DNA of 64,000 nucleotides from WACF01 sp040880205 (GTDB lineage: Bacteria > Pseudomonadota > Gammaproteobacteria > Pseudomonadales > Cellvibrionaceae), in the NCBI GenBank assembly GCA_040880205.1, contig JBBDIU010000134.1:11177-75176 (forward strand). The letters are read 5' to 3'. The notes under the pieces were generated by a model. The model saw only the letters and a list, made by a program, of their open reading frames with translations. It ran no database searches and was not told where the DNA came from. Made by a program: the position numbers and the translations under genes. Within the stretch, counting starts at the first letter, position 1. Each line of letters opens with the position of its first letter. Of the stretch, positions 33,775 to 41,749 are shown one piece after another.

Positions 33775-35493
33775 CTGAACAATGAAAACATTCCCGCCGA
33801 TGTCCAGTTTTCGCCAGCGCGGGTCTATGGTTTGCCACCGGCCTTTTTCCAGAGACTCCTGCAAACTGTCGCCGGTAAGGCTCGGAGAAAAAGAAGGGGT
33901 CATGTTGCTGAAGTGCCAGCCATCCACAGCGCGGTAAAACAGCGTGGCATATCGATAGCCGCTTTGCGATTCGATTAGCACATAATCATCCTGTCCGTTG
34001 CCGTCCATGTCCACTTGCAGCAGCAGTAGATCCCCGGGGCCGGACAGTCGCCAACGGTTCTGGTCCGCGAAATCGTAGAGAGCGTCTTCCAACGATTCCG
34101 GAATAGAGGTTCCACCGTAAAGCTCCAGGGATTCCAGGAGATATTCGCGACCGAAATCCTGCCGCTGGGGCGACTGCGATGTGTACCAGTTGTCTATCTG
34201 CTCGGCAATCTCCGGGTGGGTTTCCGCGATCCGTGGTTTTAATTCCTGTAAAGCTTCATAGCCCGGCCTGGCCAGGTTGCGACGAAAATAGTACAGATCG
34301 ATGTCGTCTGGCTCCATTTCGCCCGACGCCAGTCTATTCATTTGGCTGGACACGGAAATCTTGCGAAAATCCAGCAACGGCGAATTAATCAGCAACATCG
34401 TGGCCAATACCAGCAAGCCCAGGCGCACGTTGACCCAGCTTAGGTGCCGCAGCCAATGATCGCGCAGGCGGATAATGCCCCACAGGTAACCGATTGAAAA
34501 CAACGCGAAGAAGGCCCACACCAAGAAGCCCCAACTGCGCGCGGGCGTCCAGCCGTACTGCTCCACCCGCAGCCACAGTCCATAAAATGCAATGGCGCTA
34601 TACACAGGCAGGAGCGCGATTCCGATATAGATAAAACGATGAACCGGGTCGGGATAGGGTCTGCTTTCAGGGTCGTCCTGGTACACGGCATTAAGGAAGA
34701 ACAAAATAATGCCCTGCATCCACAGGATTAACATGGAGCCATTGCCGGTTTCCCACAGCGGTGCCAGCCCGGTGAACGGCAGCGCCGCCAAAAACAACAC
34801 TGACACCAGAACCAGGAAAACCAGTAGGAACTTCATCAAGGCTTGCTGGATACGGGTGACGGTATCAATCACTTTCGATTGGCTGCGGAAAATAATTACT
34901 CCGAAACCATGGGCCAGCGCCAACGCCGGATAATAGAACCAGCGCTCGGTAAACAGATCCATGAAAAAGTTGATATTGATGACTTCAAACAAGGCGCCCC
35001 AGAGCATCAGAATGCCCCACACCGCCAGGGTAAACAGCAGGGAAAGGCCCAGTATCAAGAAGTTGCGCCAGGAAAACTGAAACAAGAAGCTGTACTGAAA
35101 CGGCTCGCCGGTTGCCCGCTGCTGGGCATACATCAAGGCCTTGAAGGTCGCAATCGCCAGCGTGAAACCAAACACCATGGCCACATTGCTATAACCGATA
35201 TAGGGCTCCGGCAATACCTGACCACCCGTGTAGTAACCGAGCACGCCCGCGACCAGAGTAAACGGCACCACCCAGGGCACAATGCGCTTCCACTGATCTC
35301 CCGTTTCCAGAGACAGCAACAGCATCAACGGTCCCACCGTCACCATGGCGTAAAAGCAAAACAACCAGGGGTAATTGCCGCCGGGCCAGAATTTGAACTC
35401 GATTGCCTGATGCAACAACAACAGCACCAAGCCCTGCGCCAGCGCGATGAGCAAAAGCAGGGGTTTGGGTAGCGAATCAGCTTCCGTTGACAT
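33772..35493 (-). CDS. DUF4153 polytopic membrane protein
   Basis: DUF4153 protein, 573 residues. About eleven membrane helices occupy residues 12-385, starting PLLLLIALAQGLVLLLL; a soluble C-terminal domain (about 390-573) contains DIDLYYFRRNLARPGYEALQELK and DMDGNGQDDYVLIESQSGYRYATLF, an FG-GAP-like calcium motif. Function unknown. The upstream region holds an element shared with the YcxB/C13 promoter region (35597-35656). The C terminus (VFIVQ and TGA) runs into heptad array 9, which may have altered the original end of the protein. Confidence 0.8.
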   Translation of the reverse strand: MSTEADSLPKPLLLLIALAQGLVLLLLHQAIEFKFWPGGNYPWLFCFYAMVTVGPLMLLLSLETGDQWKRIVPWVVPFTLVAGVLGYYTGGQVLPEPYIGYSNVAMVFGFTLAIATFKALMYAQQRATGEPFQYSFLFQFSWRNFLILGLSLLFTLAVWGILMLWGALFEVININFFMDLFTERWFYYPALALAHGFGVIIFRSQSKVIDTVTRIQQALMKFLLVFLVLVSVLFLAALPFTGLAPLWETGNGSMLILWMQGIILFFLNAVYQDDPESRPYPDPVHRFIYIGIALLPVYSAIAFYGLWLRVEQYGWTPARSWGFLVWAFFALFSIGYLWGIIRLRDHWLRHLSWVNVRLGLLVLATMLLINSPLLDFRKISVSSQMNRLASGEMEPDDIDLYYFRRNLARPGYEALQELKPRIAETHPEIAEQIDNWYTSQSPQRQDFGREYLLESLELYGGTSIPESLEDALYDFADQNRWRLSGPGDLLLLQVDMDGNGQDDYVLIESQSGYRYATLFYRAVDGWHFSNMTPSFSPSLTGDSLQESLEKGRWQTIDPRWRKLDIGGNVFIVQ

Positions 35494-35596
35494 GGATGCG
35501 CGCCTTTCTGTAATTATTCGTCGGAGCGATCAAGGACCGCACTGCGCCACTTTCTAATTCGGTAAAGCAAAGCCCAACTAGCAATGCTTAACGATA

Positions 35597-35656
35597 CAGC
35601 CGAATATAGTCATAAAATCGTGTCAATGAAGCGCTTTTTGATGAGCGGGTTATTTA
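35597..35656. promoter_or_regulatory. Shared upstream element, copy 1 (before DUF4153)
   Basis: GCCGAATATAGTCA, then GCTTTTTGATGAGCGGGT, matches 50538-50598 in order and spacing. Both copies lie upstream of minus-strand membrane-protein genes, with the first motif (minus-strand TGACTATATTCGGC) nearest the gene. TATATT could be a -10 hexamer. Confidence 0.55.
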
Positions 35657-35744
35657 CAGAACGCGCGGAGCAACCGCCGCACAGAGAATGGGATTATCGC
35701 TCAATTATTAACCAATGTTTTTCCGCTTCTTGTTCTTTATTCTA

Positions 35745-35807
35745 CTGTTCCCTGACAATTGTTCATTGTTCATTGATAACTGTTCCCTGATAACTGTTCA
35801 CTGTTCC
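35745..35807. repeat. Heptad repeat array 10 overlapping the lytic transglycosylase stop
   Basis: Nine in-phase units: CTGTTCC, CTGACAA, TTGTTCA, TTGTTCA, TTGATAA, CTGTTCC, CTGATAA, CTGTTCA, CTGTTCC. The minus-strand stop codon (35798-35800) is in the eighth unit, and the last unit encodes the final Glu-Gln. Confidence 0.9.
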
Positions 35808-37900
35808 AGGTAGGCCAAATACCGCCCCCGAATCGCCCGAACATAGGCCACCGGCTCACTGCCGCGCACATAGCCAAAACGCGCATTCTTGTAGTACTCG
35901 GGCTGCTCCAGCAGCAACATGGCCTTTTCCACATGATCGAACCAGCGGTTCGCATCGTAACCAAGTTGCAGGGCCAGTCGGCGCGCATCCCGCACATGGC
36001 CGGCGCCGGCATTGTACGCCGCGAGCTGGAAATAAATGCGCTCCTGAAAATCAATGTCGCCGGGAAAGCGGTCGGACAACCAATTGAGATAGGCGACTCC
36101 CGCCTCAATGCCGTTTTGTGGCTCGGTAATATTGCTGAACCCCAATTCCCTGGCGGTGCGCGGCATTACCTGCATCAAGCCAAGCGCGCCGGCGAAGGAC
36201 TTGGCGTCGGGATCGAAGCGGCTTTCCTGATACATTTGCGCCGTGAGCAGACGCCAGTCCATGCCGTAGCGAGTGGCGAGCGCCTGCACGATGTCGTCGT
36301 AGGGCGACAAGCCGGAACCACCGGTAACCCGCTCCGCTTGCAAGGTACGGCTTTTGCGTTCGTTGACGAAATACTTGTTGAAGGTAACGTTGTAGAAAAG
36401 CCCGCGGTAAGCCTGGCCAATATATTCATTCAACTTGGCGGCCAGTTGCGGTTGGTCCGCGCGCAGTCCCCAGGCAATTTCCGCTTCGGCATCCAGTTCC
36501 ATATTAACCGCCAAGGCGTCGCTATAGGCCTGCTCCATGGCAACCAGATGGCTGTCGGCCATCATGAAATCAAATTCCTCCATTTCCAATCGGCGGAACA
36601 GCGCCTCGGTCAGCACCCCGGGATATTCCACCAAAACCAAGTCAATGCCGTCCCCCTGCAACGCTTGCAGTTGCTGATAGAATACCGTATCCGGATTTAC
36701 ACCTATGCGTTTGCCGGCAAGTTCCGCCGGTTCAGATACGGTCGACCCTTCGCGGCGGCCGACCAACTGCGCAGACACCCGCAGGTAGGGATCGGAGAAT
36801 ACCAGGCCCTGCGCCTCGCGCTCGCTGCTGCGGGTCATGGAAGCGGCAATAAAGTCGCCCTCGCCGCTTTGCAGGGCGCTGATCAGTTCGGGAATGCTGT
36901 GCTTGATCACCACCGACAAATGCAAGTCGTTTTCCTGGGCGAAGTGCTTTGCCAGGTCGTAATCAAAGCCAATCAGATCGCCCCGCCACATAAAGTAACT
37001 GGCCGGATTGTTCAGCGTCAGCATGCGAATGCGCCCGTGGTTTTTTATCGCCTCCCAATCCCGCGGCTCCTGGCGATAGGTGGTACTGGAGAGAAAATGG
37101 GAAACCAGAAACTGGTTCAAGGCTTGTAACAACAGCGGATTATCCCGGCGCACTGCCCAGCCGATGGGACGGTGTTCCCGCAAGGTTGCGCCAATTTTCA
37201 AGTCCGGCCAACTGCCCACCACGACCTCGGCAATATCGCTGTCGAGCACGGTGGCCTGGTAGGCGCCCTCGGCAATGCGGGTCAGGAGCTCGCCCTCGCC
37301 GCTCACGGAAGGAATCGTATTAAAAACAAGAGGCTGTTCGGCGGATTGGTTGTAGGAATTGAGGCTGTCGATATAAGCCGAGCCTTCCGGCACGGTAATG
37401 GTCAGGTCGCCCAGTTGCCGCAAGTTCGCCAGGTCGCGATCAGAGGGCCCCACGATCACTTCATTCACCCGTCTGATCGGCTGACTGAAATCGACTTGCT
37501 CGCGGCGGGCCACGGTTTCGGTCAGATTGGTGACGATCACATCACCCCGGCCCGCGTTCAAAGTGGGAATCAGATCCGTGAAAGCATCCACGTAAACCCA
37601 GTGCACATCCAGGTTCAGGCTGTTGCTGAATTCCTCGGCGATACGCTGATAATCGTGTACCGGAATACCATCGCGCGGCAGGGCCTCGGCCCCGTCAAAC
37701 CGCGGGGCGATCAAACGCAGCTTGCCCCGCTCCCGCAAAGCCGGCAGATCACCGGTTTCCGTATAAGGCGCGGGTGCCGCGGCGGGTGCCGCCGCCGATT
37801 GCGAATCAATCGCCGGTTCGCAACCCCCAAGCAGCAACAGCCACAGTGGAAGCCGTAGTGGAAACCATAGTGGAAACAGGTATTTTGCCGCTTTTTTCAT
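35798..37900 (-). CDS. MltF-like lytic murein transglycosylase lipoprotein
   Basis: Lytic transglycosylase with two solute-binding domains, 700 residues. Lipoprotein signal (LRLPLWLLLLGGC, lipid Cys at 27). The first extracellular solute-binding domain of family 3 spans about 55-275 and the second about 290-515. A C-terminal SLT domain (about 535-690) contains the catalytic Glu in LLTAQMYQESRFDP, then GALGLMQVMPRTA and AAYNAGAGHV. E. coli MltF has one such binding domain, so this is an expanded form. It cleaves peptidoglycan glycan strands, and the binding domains probably sense a wall fragment or amino acid. The extreme C terminus lies within heptad array 10. Confidence 0.88.
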   Translation of the reverse strand: MKKAAKYLFPLWFPLRLPLWLLLLGGCEPAIDSQSAAAPAAAPAPYTETGDLPALRERGKLRLIAPRFDGAEALPRDGIPVHDYQRIAEEFSNSLNLDVHWVYVDAFTDLIPTLNAGRGDVIVTNLTETVARREQVDFSQPIRRVNEVIVGPSDRDLANLRQLGDLTITVPEGSAYIDSLNSYNQSAEQPLVFNTIPSVSGEGELLTRIAEGAYQATVLDSDIAEVVVGSWPDLKIGATLREHRPIGWAVRRDNPLLLQALNQFLVSHFLSSTTYRQEPRDWEAIKNHGRIRMLTLNNPASYFMWRGDLIGFDYDLAKHFAQENDLHLSVVIKHSIPELISALQSGEGDFIAASMTRSSEREAQGLVFSDPYLRVSAQLVGRREGSTVSEPAELAGKRIGVNPDTVFYQQLQALQGDGIDLVLVEYPGVLTEALFRRLEMEEFDFMMADSHLVAMEQAYSDALAVNMELDAEAEIAWGLRADQPQLAAKLNEYIGQAYRGLFYNVTFNKYFVNERKSRTLQAERVTGGSGLSPYDDIVQALATRYGMDWRLLTAQMYQESRFDPDAKSFAGALGLMQVMPRTARELGFSNITEPQNGIEAGVAYLNWLSDRFPGDIDFQERIYFQLAAYNAGAGHVRDARRLALQLGYDANRWFDHVEKAMLLLEQPEYYKNARFGYVRGSEPVAYVRAIRGRYLAYLEQ

Positions 37901-38435
37901 ACGCTCCGCTCACCGACAGACCAAGTCTGGTCAACGATTGTACATGCTGTATCGCCTCGGCTACACCCGGCAACGTTCCATCGGCTGCTCCCTGCCACCC
38001 TGTTTCCTGCTACCCGATACATAGGACCGACAATCTGCTCGGCCCTGCGCTTGTAACCTTGGGCAGTGACCCTGGTCCGTGACGGCAAGCGTTGCTCGCA
38101 CCAACCCGGTGCTACTATAACCACAACTTCTTAATTCCGGATTGCTGGAACTATTGCGAACGATGGGTTGGAGATTTTCCTGCATTCCAGCAACCGGAGG
38201 GAGCGGCATCACTTGTCGATAGAGGCGCCGTGCGTGCCCGCTGCCATCGAGAAACGGCTGCCGACATCCTATCTGCAATTTCTACCCACCGCCTGCAATT
38301 ACCGGCTATAGTTACGTTATTCACATTTCCACCAATAATTGCATCGGCAATTAAAGCCGGGGGTAAGGACATTCGGTCGCGGAGCGCTAAACGTCAGAAA
38401 ACGCTCCACGCAGTCAGTCGCATCGGAATCGCGCT
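37901..38435. other. Intergenic region without a recognisable gene
   Basis: About 535 bases between the divergent MltF-like and GNAT genes. The only structure noticed is the inverted repeat TAATTGC-ATCG-GCAATTA at 38336-38353. Promoters for both sides must lie here, but none is convincing by eye. Open frames here are short and have no family features. Confidence 0.5.
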
Positions 38436-38618
38436 ATGAGCCAATATCACGACTCCCGCATAAGTTATCGGGGCCAGCTTCGCTCCAAGCAATGGCACCA
38501 ACGGTATCCGGCTTGGCACGAGCGGACCCGACTGACGGCCGATGGTCGCACAACAATTGACACTACGACAAAGTCCTTATACAAGAAACTGCCGTCTGCT
38601 CGGCCTTTCGCATGCTGA
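38436..38618 (+). CDS. Possible small ORF upstream of GNAT gene
   Basis: A 60-codon frame from ATG 38436 to TGA 38618 overlaps the GNAT start by seven bases. The product is basic and hydrophilic (RISYRGQLRSKQWHQRYPAWHERTRL), with no signal, helix or family feature. A weak GGAAT precedes it. It could be a leader peptide or simply chance; I cannot support a function. Confidence 0.25.
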   Translation: MSQYHDSRISYRGQLRSKQWHQRYPAWHERTRLTADGRTTIDTTTKSLYKKLPSARPFAC

Positions 38619-39226
38619 AATCCACACTGTTAACACATGTTGAGCTGCCCGGCGGGCTCTGGCTACGCCCGCTGCAACCGGCGGACGAAGCTTTGGCCAA
38701 GGAATTATTCCGCTCCACTCGCGAGCACTTTTATCAGCCGACGATACCCAGGCACATTATCGACACACTAATGAACCAACAATATCAATTGCAACAAACC
38801 GCCTACGCGCGGCAATGGCCGCGTGCATGTACTCTGATCGTGCAACAGTCCACCGATGCAATTGGAAAAATTATTGCCGATGAAACCAAAACAACCTTGC
38901 ACCTTATCGATTTCGCATTGACACCCGCCGTGCGCCGCAAAGGGCACGGCACCTCGATTCTGAGGGCGCTCCAGACCTACGCTCAAAAACGCAGGCTGCA
39001 GGTCAGGCTGAGTGTCGACCACCAGAACCTGCCCGCAAAAAAGCTTTATCGAGCACTCGGATTTCAGGTAAGCGGAACAAACGACACCCATGAAGCCATG
39101 ATCTGGTCGCCAACCGTCCCAGCGTTCGACACAGAGGATAAGTCGAGGCCCGACCATGAAGAGAAGGCGAGATTTCCAACGCCTTTACAGAACGAACAAC
39201 ATTCGAGGAGTACGGATAATGGCTGA
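38612..39226 (+). CDS. GNAT family N-acetyltransferase
   Basis: GNAT acetyltransferase, 204 residues. The acetyl-CoA loop VRRKGHGTSILRALQTYA (motif A, RxxGxG type) and motif B (LYRALGFQVSG) are clear; the last 45 residues form a charged tail outside the fold. GNAT genes are regularly found immediately before tandem tail-collar genes, so it may modify those proteins (inference). It overlaps the first collar gene by eight bases (39219-39226), implying coupled translation. Confidence 0.85.
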   Translation: MLKSTLLTHVELPGGLWLRPLQPADEALAKELFRSTREHFYQPTIPRHIIDTLMNQQYQLQQTAYARQWPRACTLIVQQSTDAIGKIIADETKTTLHLIDFALTPAVRRKGHGTSILRALQTYAQKRRLQVRLSVDHQNLPAKKLYRALGFQVSGTNDTHEAMIWSPTVPAFDTEDKSRPDHEEKARFPTPLQNEQHSRSTDNG

Positions 39227-39728
39227 ACCCTTCGTAGGAGAAGTGAAGTTCTTTTCTTTTAATTGGCCTCCCAGAAATTGGGTGCCGTGTGACGGCAGGC
39301 TACTGCCGATTGCACAGAACCAGGCGCTATTCGCGCTGTTGGGAAACACCTTCGGCGGCGACGGCACAACCAACTTTGCCGTGCCCGACCTGCGCGGACG
39401 GGTGCCCATGCATACCAATGCCAACACACCCCAGGGTACGAAAAACGGCACGGAAACGGTAGCCCTAAATCTTTCCCAAATGCCCTCCCACAGCCACCTG
39501 GTCAAGGCTTCGAATACCACCGGGACAGTGGAGGACTTTGAGGGTGCAGTGTTTGCGGCTGCCTCCCGCAAAAATTCCAAGATCTATGCGCAGAGCGACT
39601 CCCTCCAGCCGTTGGACCCCAACACCGTATCGCCCACTGGAAGTTCGCAGCCTCACTCCAACTGCCAACCCTCCCTGGTCGGAAACTACTGTATCGCGAT
39701 AAACGGCATCTTCCCCAGCCGCAGTTAA
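39219..39728 (+). CDS. Tail-collar (MdpB-type) protein 1
   Basis: Phage tail collar domain protein of the microcystin-dependent protein (MdpB) type, 169 residues from ATG 39219 with GAGGAG at 39205-39210. It has the complete pattern: FVGEVKFFSFNWPPRNWVPCDGRLLPIAQNQALFALLG, FGGDGTTNFAVPDLRGRVP, and a C-terminal CIAINGIFPSRS. Three such genes follow each other with no other phage gene nearby, so this is a chromosomal cluster rather than a prophage. Its role is unknown; fibre-like surface structures are a common guess. Confidence 0.88.
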   Translation: MAEPFVGEVKFFSFNWPPRNWVPCDGRLLPIAQNQALFALLGNTFGGDGTTNFAVPDLRGRVPMHTNANTPQGTKNGTETVALNLSQMPSHSHLVKASNTTGTVEDFEGAVFAAASRKNSKIYAQSDSLQPLDPNTVSPTGSSQPHSNCQPSLVGNYCIAINGIFPSRS

Positions 39729-39748
39729 TCAGGATTAAGGAGAATAAA

Positions 39749-40276
39749 ATGAGCGATCCTTTCATAGGCGAAATTCGCATGTTCGCCGGCAACTACGCGC
39801 CGGAGAGCTGGGCGCTTTGCGACGGATCACTATTGTCCATCGCCGCGCATGACGCGCTCTTCTCGCTAATCGGGACCACCTACGGCGGCGACGGTCAGAG
39901 CAACTTTGCGCTGCCGGACCTTCGCGGCCGCCTGCCCATGGGACAGGGAACCGGGCCAAGCTTGACACCGCGCACAATGGGCGAGCACTTCGGCACCGAA
40001 ACCGTCACGCTGACCGAACGAGAGTTGCCCGCCCACAATCATGTGTTTACCGCCACCACAACGGCCGCAACGGGCGCAAACCCCGATGGCAACCTGTTTG
40101 CGGATACCGGCAACGATACCCTTTATGTGCCGGATCCCCCCAGCCCCGACTTAAAAACCATGAACGCCAAAACGGTCGCCAACGCCGGGACGAGCCAACC
40201 GCACGACAACATCATGCCGAGCGTCGCCATGAACTACATTATCTGCCTGAACGGCATCTATCCCTCAAGAAATTAA
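39749..40276 (+). CDS. Tail-collar (MdpB-type) protein 2
   Basis: Second tail-collar protein, 175 residues, start at ATG 39749 with AAGGAG upstream. It shares FIGEIRMFAGNYAPESWALCDGSLLSIAAHDALFSLIG, YGGDGQSNFALPDLRGRLPMG and the ending YIICLNGIYPSRN with its neighbours but has its own central part (about 85-150). The conserved C-terminal PSR-S/N suggests a common assembly or secretion role. Spacing to both neighbours is short (20 and 15 bases), so the three are one transcript. Confidence 0.88.
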   Translation: MSDPFIGEIRMFAGNYAPESWALCDGSLLSIAAHDALFSLIGTTYGGDGQSNFALPDLRGRLPMGQGTGPSLTPRTMGEHFGTETVTLTERELPAHNHVFTATTTAATGANPDGNLFADTGNDTLYVPDPPSPDLKTMNAKTVANAGTSQPHDNIMPSVAMNYIICLNGIYPSRN

Positions 40277-40291
40277 AGCAGGAGAAAAATC

Positions 40292-40831
40292 ATGGAACCA
40301 TTTATCGGTGAAGTTCGCCTGCTGCCCTATTCATTTGCGCCGCGGAACTGGGCATTGTGCAACGGGCAGTTGCTTCCCATAAGCTCCAATACCGCACTGT
40401 TTTCCATTATAGGCACCATCTACGGCGGCGACGGAAGAACAACCTTTGCGCTACCCGATCTGCAAGGTTGCGCGGTGCCGGGCGTAGGCCAGGGGCCGGG
40501 GTTACGGAACTGGGCCCCTGGGATGCGGGCGGGTGACGATAGCGTTACGCTGCAAGAGTCCGAAATGGCCGCGCACAGTCACGGATTAGGCGGCCTGGAT
40601 GTTACCGGCAGTACTGGCACGCCGTCCGGGAATGCTTATCTCGGCCAGGACAGACGGGGTGGTCAGGGTAATATCGATTACCTCGCACCATCCGACACAA
40701 CACTCGACGCAGCTTTAGCCCCTCAGGCGTTGTCCGCCAGCGGATCAGGTCAGCCCCATGAAAATCGCCAGCCGTTTTTAAGTTTGAACTTTTGTATTGC
40801 ACTGAGCGGGGTGTTTCCCCCCAGAAGCTAA
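40292..40831 (+). CDS. Tail-collar (MdpB-type) protein 3
   Basis: Third tail-collar protein, 179 residues, with AGGAGAAA before the ATG. It shows FIGEVRLLPYSFAPRNWALCNGQLLPISSNTALFSIIG, YGGDGRTTFALPDLQGCAVPG and ends FCIALSGVFPPRS. The set of three diverged paralogues, each 169-179 residues, suggests a hetero-oligomer rather than redundancy. A 66-base gap leads to the sulfotransferase. Confidence 0.88.
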   Translation: MEPFIGEVRLLPYSFAPRNWALCNGQLLPISSNTALFSIIGTIYGGDGRTTFALPDLQGCAVPGVGQGPGLRNWAPGMRAGDDSVTLQESEMAAHSHGLGGLDVTGSTGTPSGNAYLGQDRRGGQGNIDYLAPSDTTLDAALAPQALSASGSGQPHENRQPFLSLNFCIALSGVFPPRS

Positions 40832-40897
40832 CCACGTAAGGCCAACGTGCATCTAGTGCCAGCCTTCTCAATCACACGATAAAAACTAAATGTAAAC

Positions 40898-41749
40898 ATG
40901 TTTAAAAGAATGCATTTTATCTCCGGCTTACCACGTTCCGGCTCCACCTTGCTGGCCGGCATTCTGCGCCAAAACCCGCAATTTCATGCCGCCATGAGCA
41001 GTCCTGTCGCCGGCCTGGTCAACGGCGCGCTGGAACAGATGGGGGCCGGTAGCGAATTCTATACTTTTTTTGACGAGAAAAAGCGCAAGGGCATTTGCCA
41101 GGCTTTGTTCCAGGCTTACTACGCCGACCATGCCGGGCACGAGGTGATTTTCGACACCAACCGCCTTTGGACCGCGCGCCTGCATCAATTGGTGGAGCTG
41201 TTTGACGATTTCAAGGTGATCTGCTGCGTGCGCAACCCCGCCTGGATCATGGACAGTTTCGAAGTCATCTATCGCAAAAACCCCTTCGATTACAGCCGCA
41301 TGTTCAATGCCGGCAGCCGACAAACCGTGTACAGCCGTTGCGAAACCCTGATAAACGCCGGCGGCACCGTGGGCAGCGCCTGGACCGCCTTGAAGGAAGC
41401 CTACTACGGCGAATATTCCGATCGGTTGCTGCTGGTGGACTACGACCTTCTCACCCAGCATCCCGTAAAAGCCTTGGAACTGATTTACCAGTTTATTCAG
41501 GAATCACCGTTCGATCACAACTTTAACGAGGTCGAATACGAAGATAGCGAGTTTGATAACAAATTGGGCGTAAAAGGACTCCATGCCGTAAGGAAAAAGG
41601 TCGAGTTCACACCGCGCCGTTCAATCCTACCGCCGGACCTTTTCGCCACATATCAGGATATGGATTTTTGGCAGGACAATACGGGCACTGCCGCTAACAT
41701 CATCGCCGCTAAAAAATGCACAAATGCGAGAAAACAAGACAATGCGTAG
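40898..41749 (+). CDS. Sulfotransferase family protein
   Basis: PAPS-dependent sulfotransferase-fold protein, 283 residues. The 5'-phosphosulfate loop is perfect (HFISGLPRSGSTLLAGIL) and the 3'-phosphate region is present (VICCVRNPAWIMDSFE). A C-terminal WQDN segment is typical of this subfamily. It probably transfers sulfate to a surface sugar or protein; the neighbouring surface proteins are candidate substrates (inference). It overlaps the start of the giant DUF4347 gene by eight bases (41742-41749). Confidence 0.85.
   Translation: MFKRMHFISGLPRSGSTLLAGILRQNPQFHAAMSSPVAGLVNGALEQMGAGSEFYTFFDEKKRKGICQALFQAYYADHAGHEVIFDTNRLWTARLHQLVELFDDFKVICCVRNPAWIMDSFEVIYRKNPFDYSRMFNAGSRQTVYSRCETLINAGGTVGSAWTALKEAYYGEYSDRLLLVDYDLLTQHPVKALELIYQFIQESPFDHNFNEVEYEDSEFDNKLGVKGLHAVRKKVEFTPRRSILPPDLFATYQDMDFWQDNTGTAANIIAAKKCTNARKQDNA

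Noticed and set aside
39219..40831. Prophage remnant at the tail-collar genes
   Set aside because: No capsid, terminase, tail-tube, integrase or lysis gene nearby; three paralogous MdpB-type genes are a known chromosomal arrangement.
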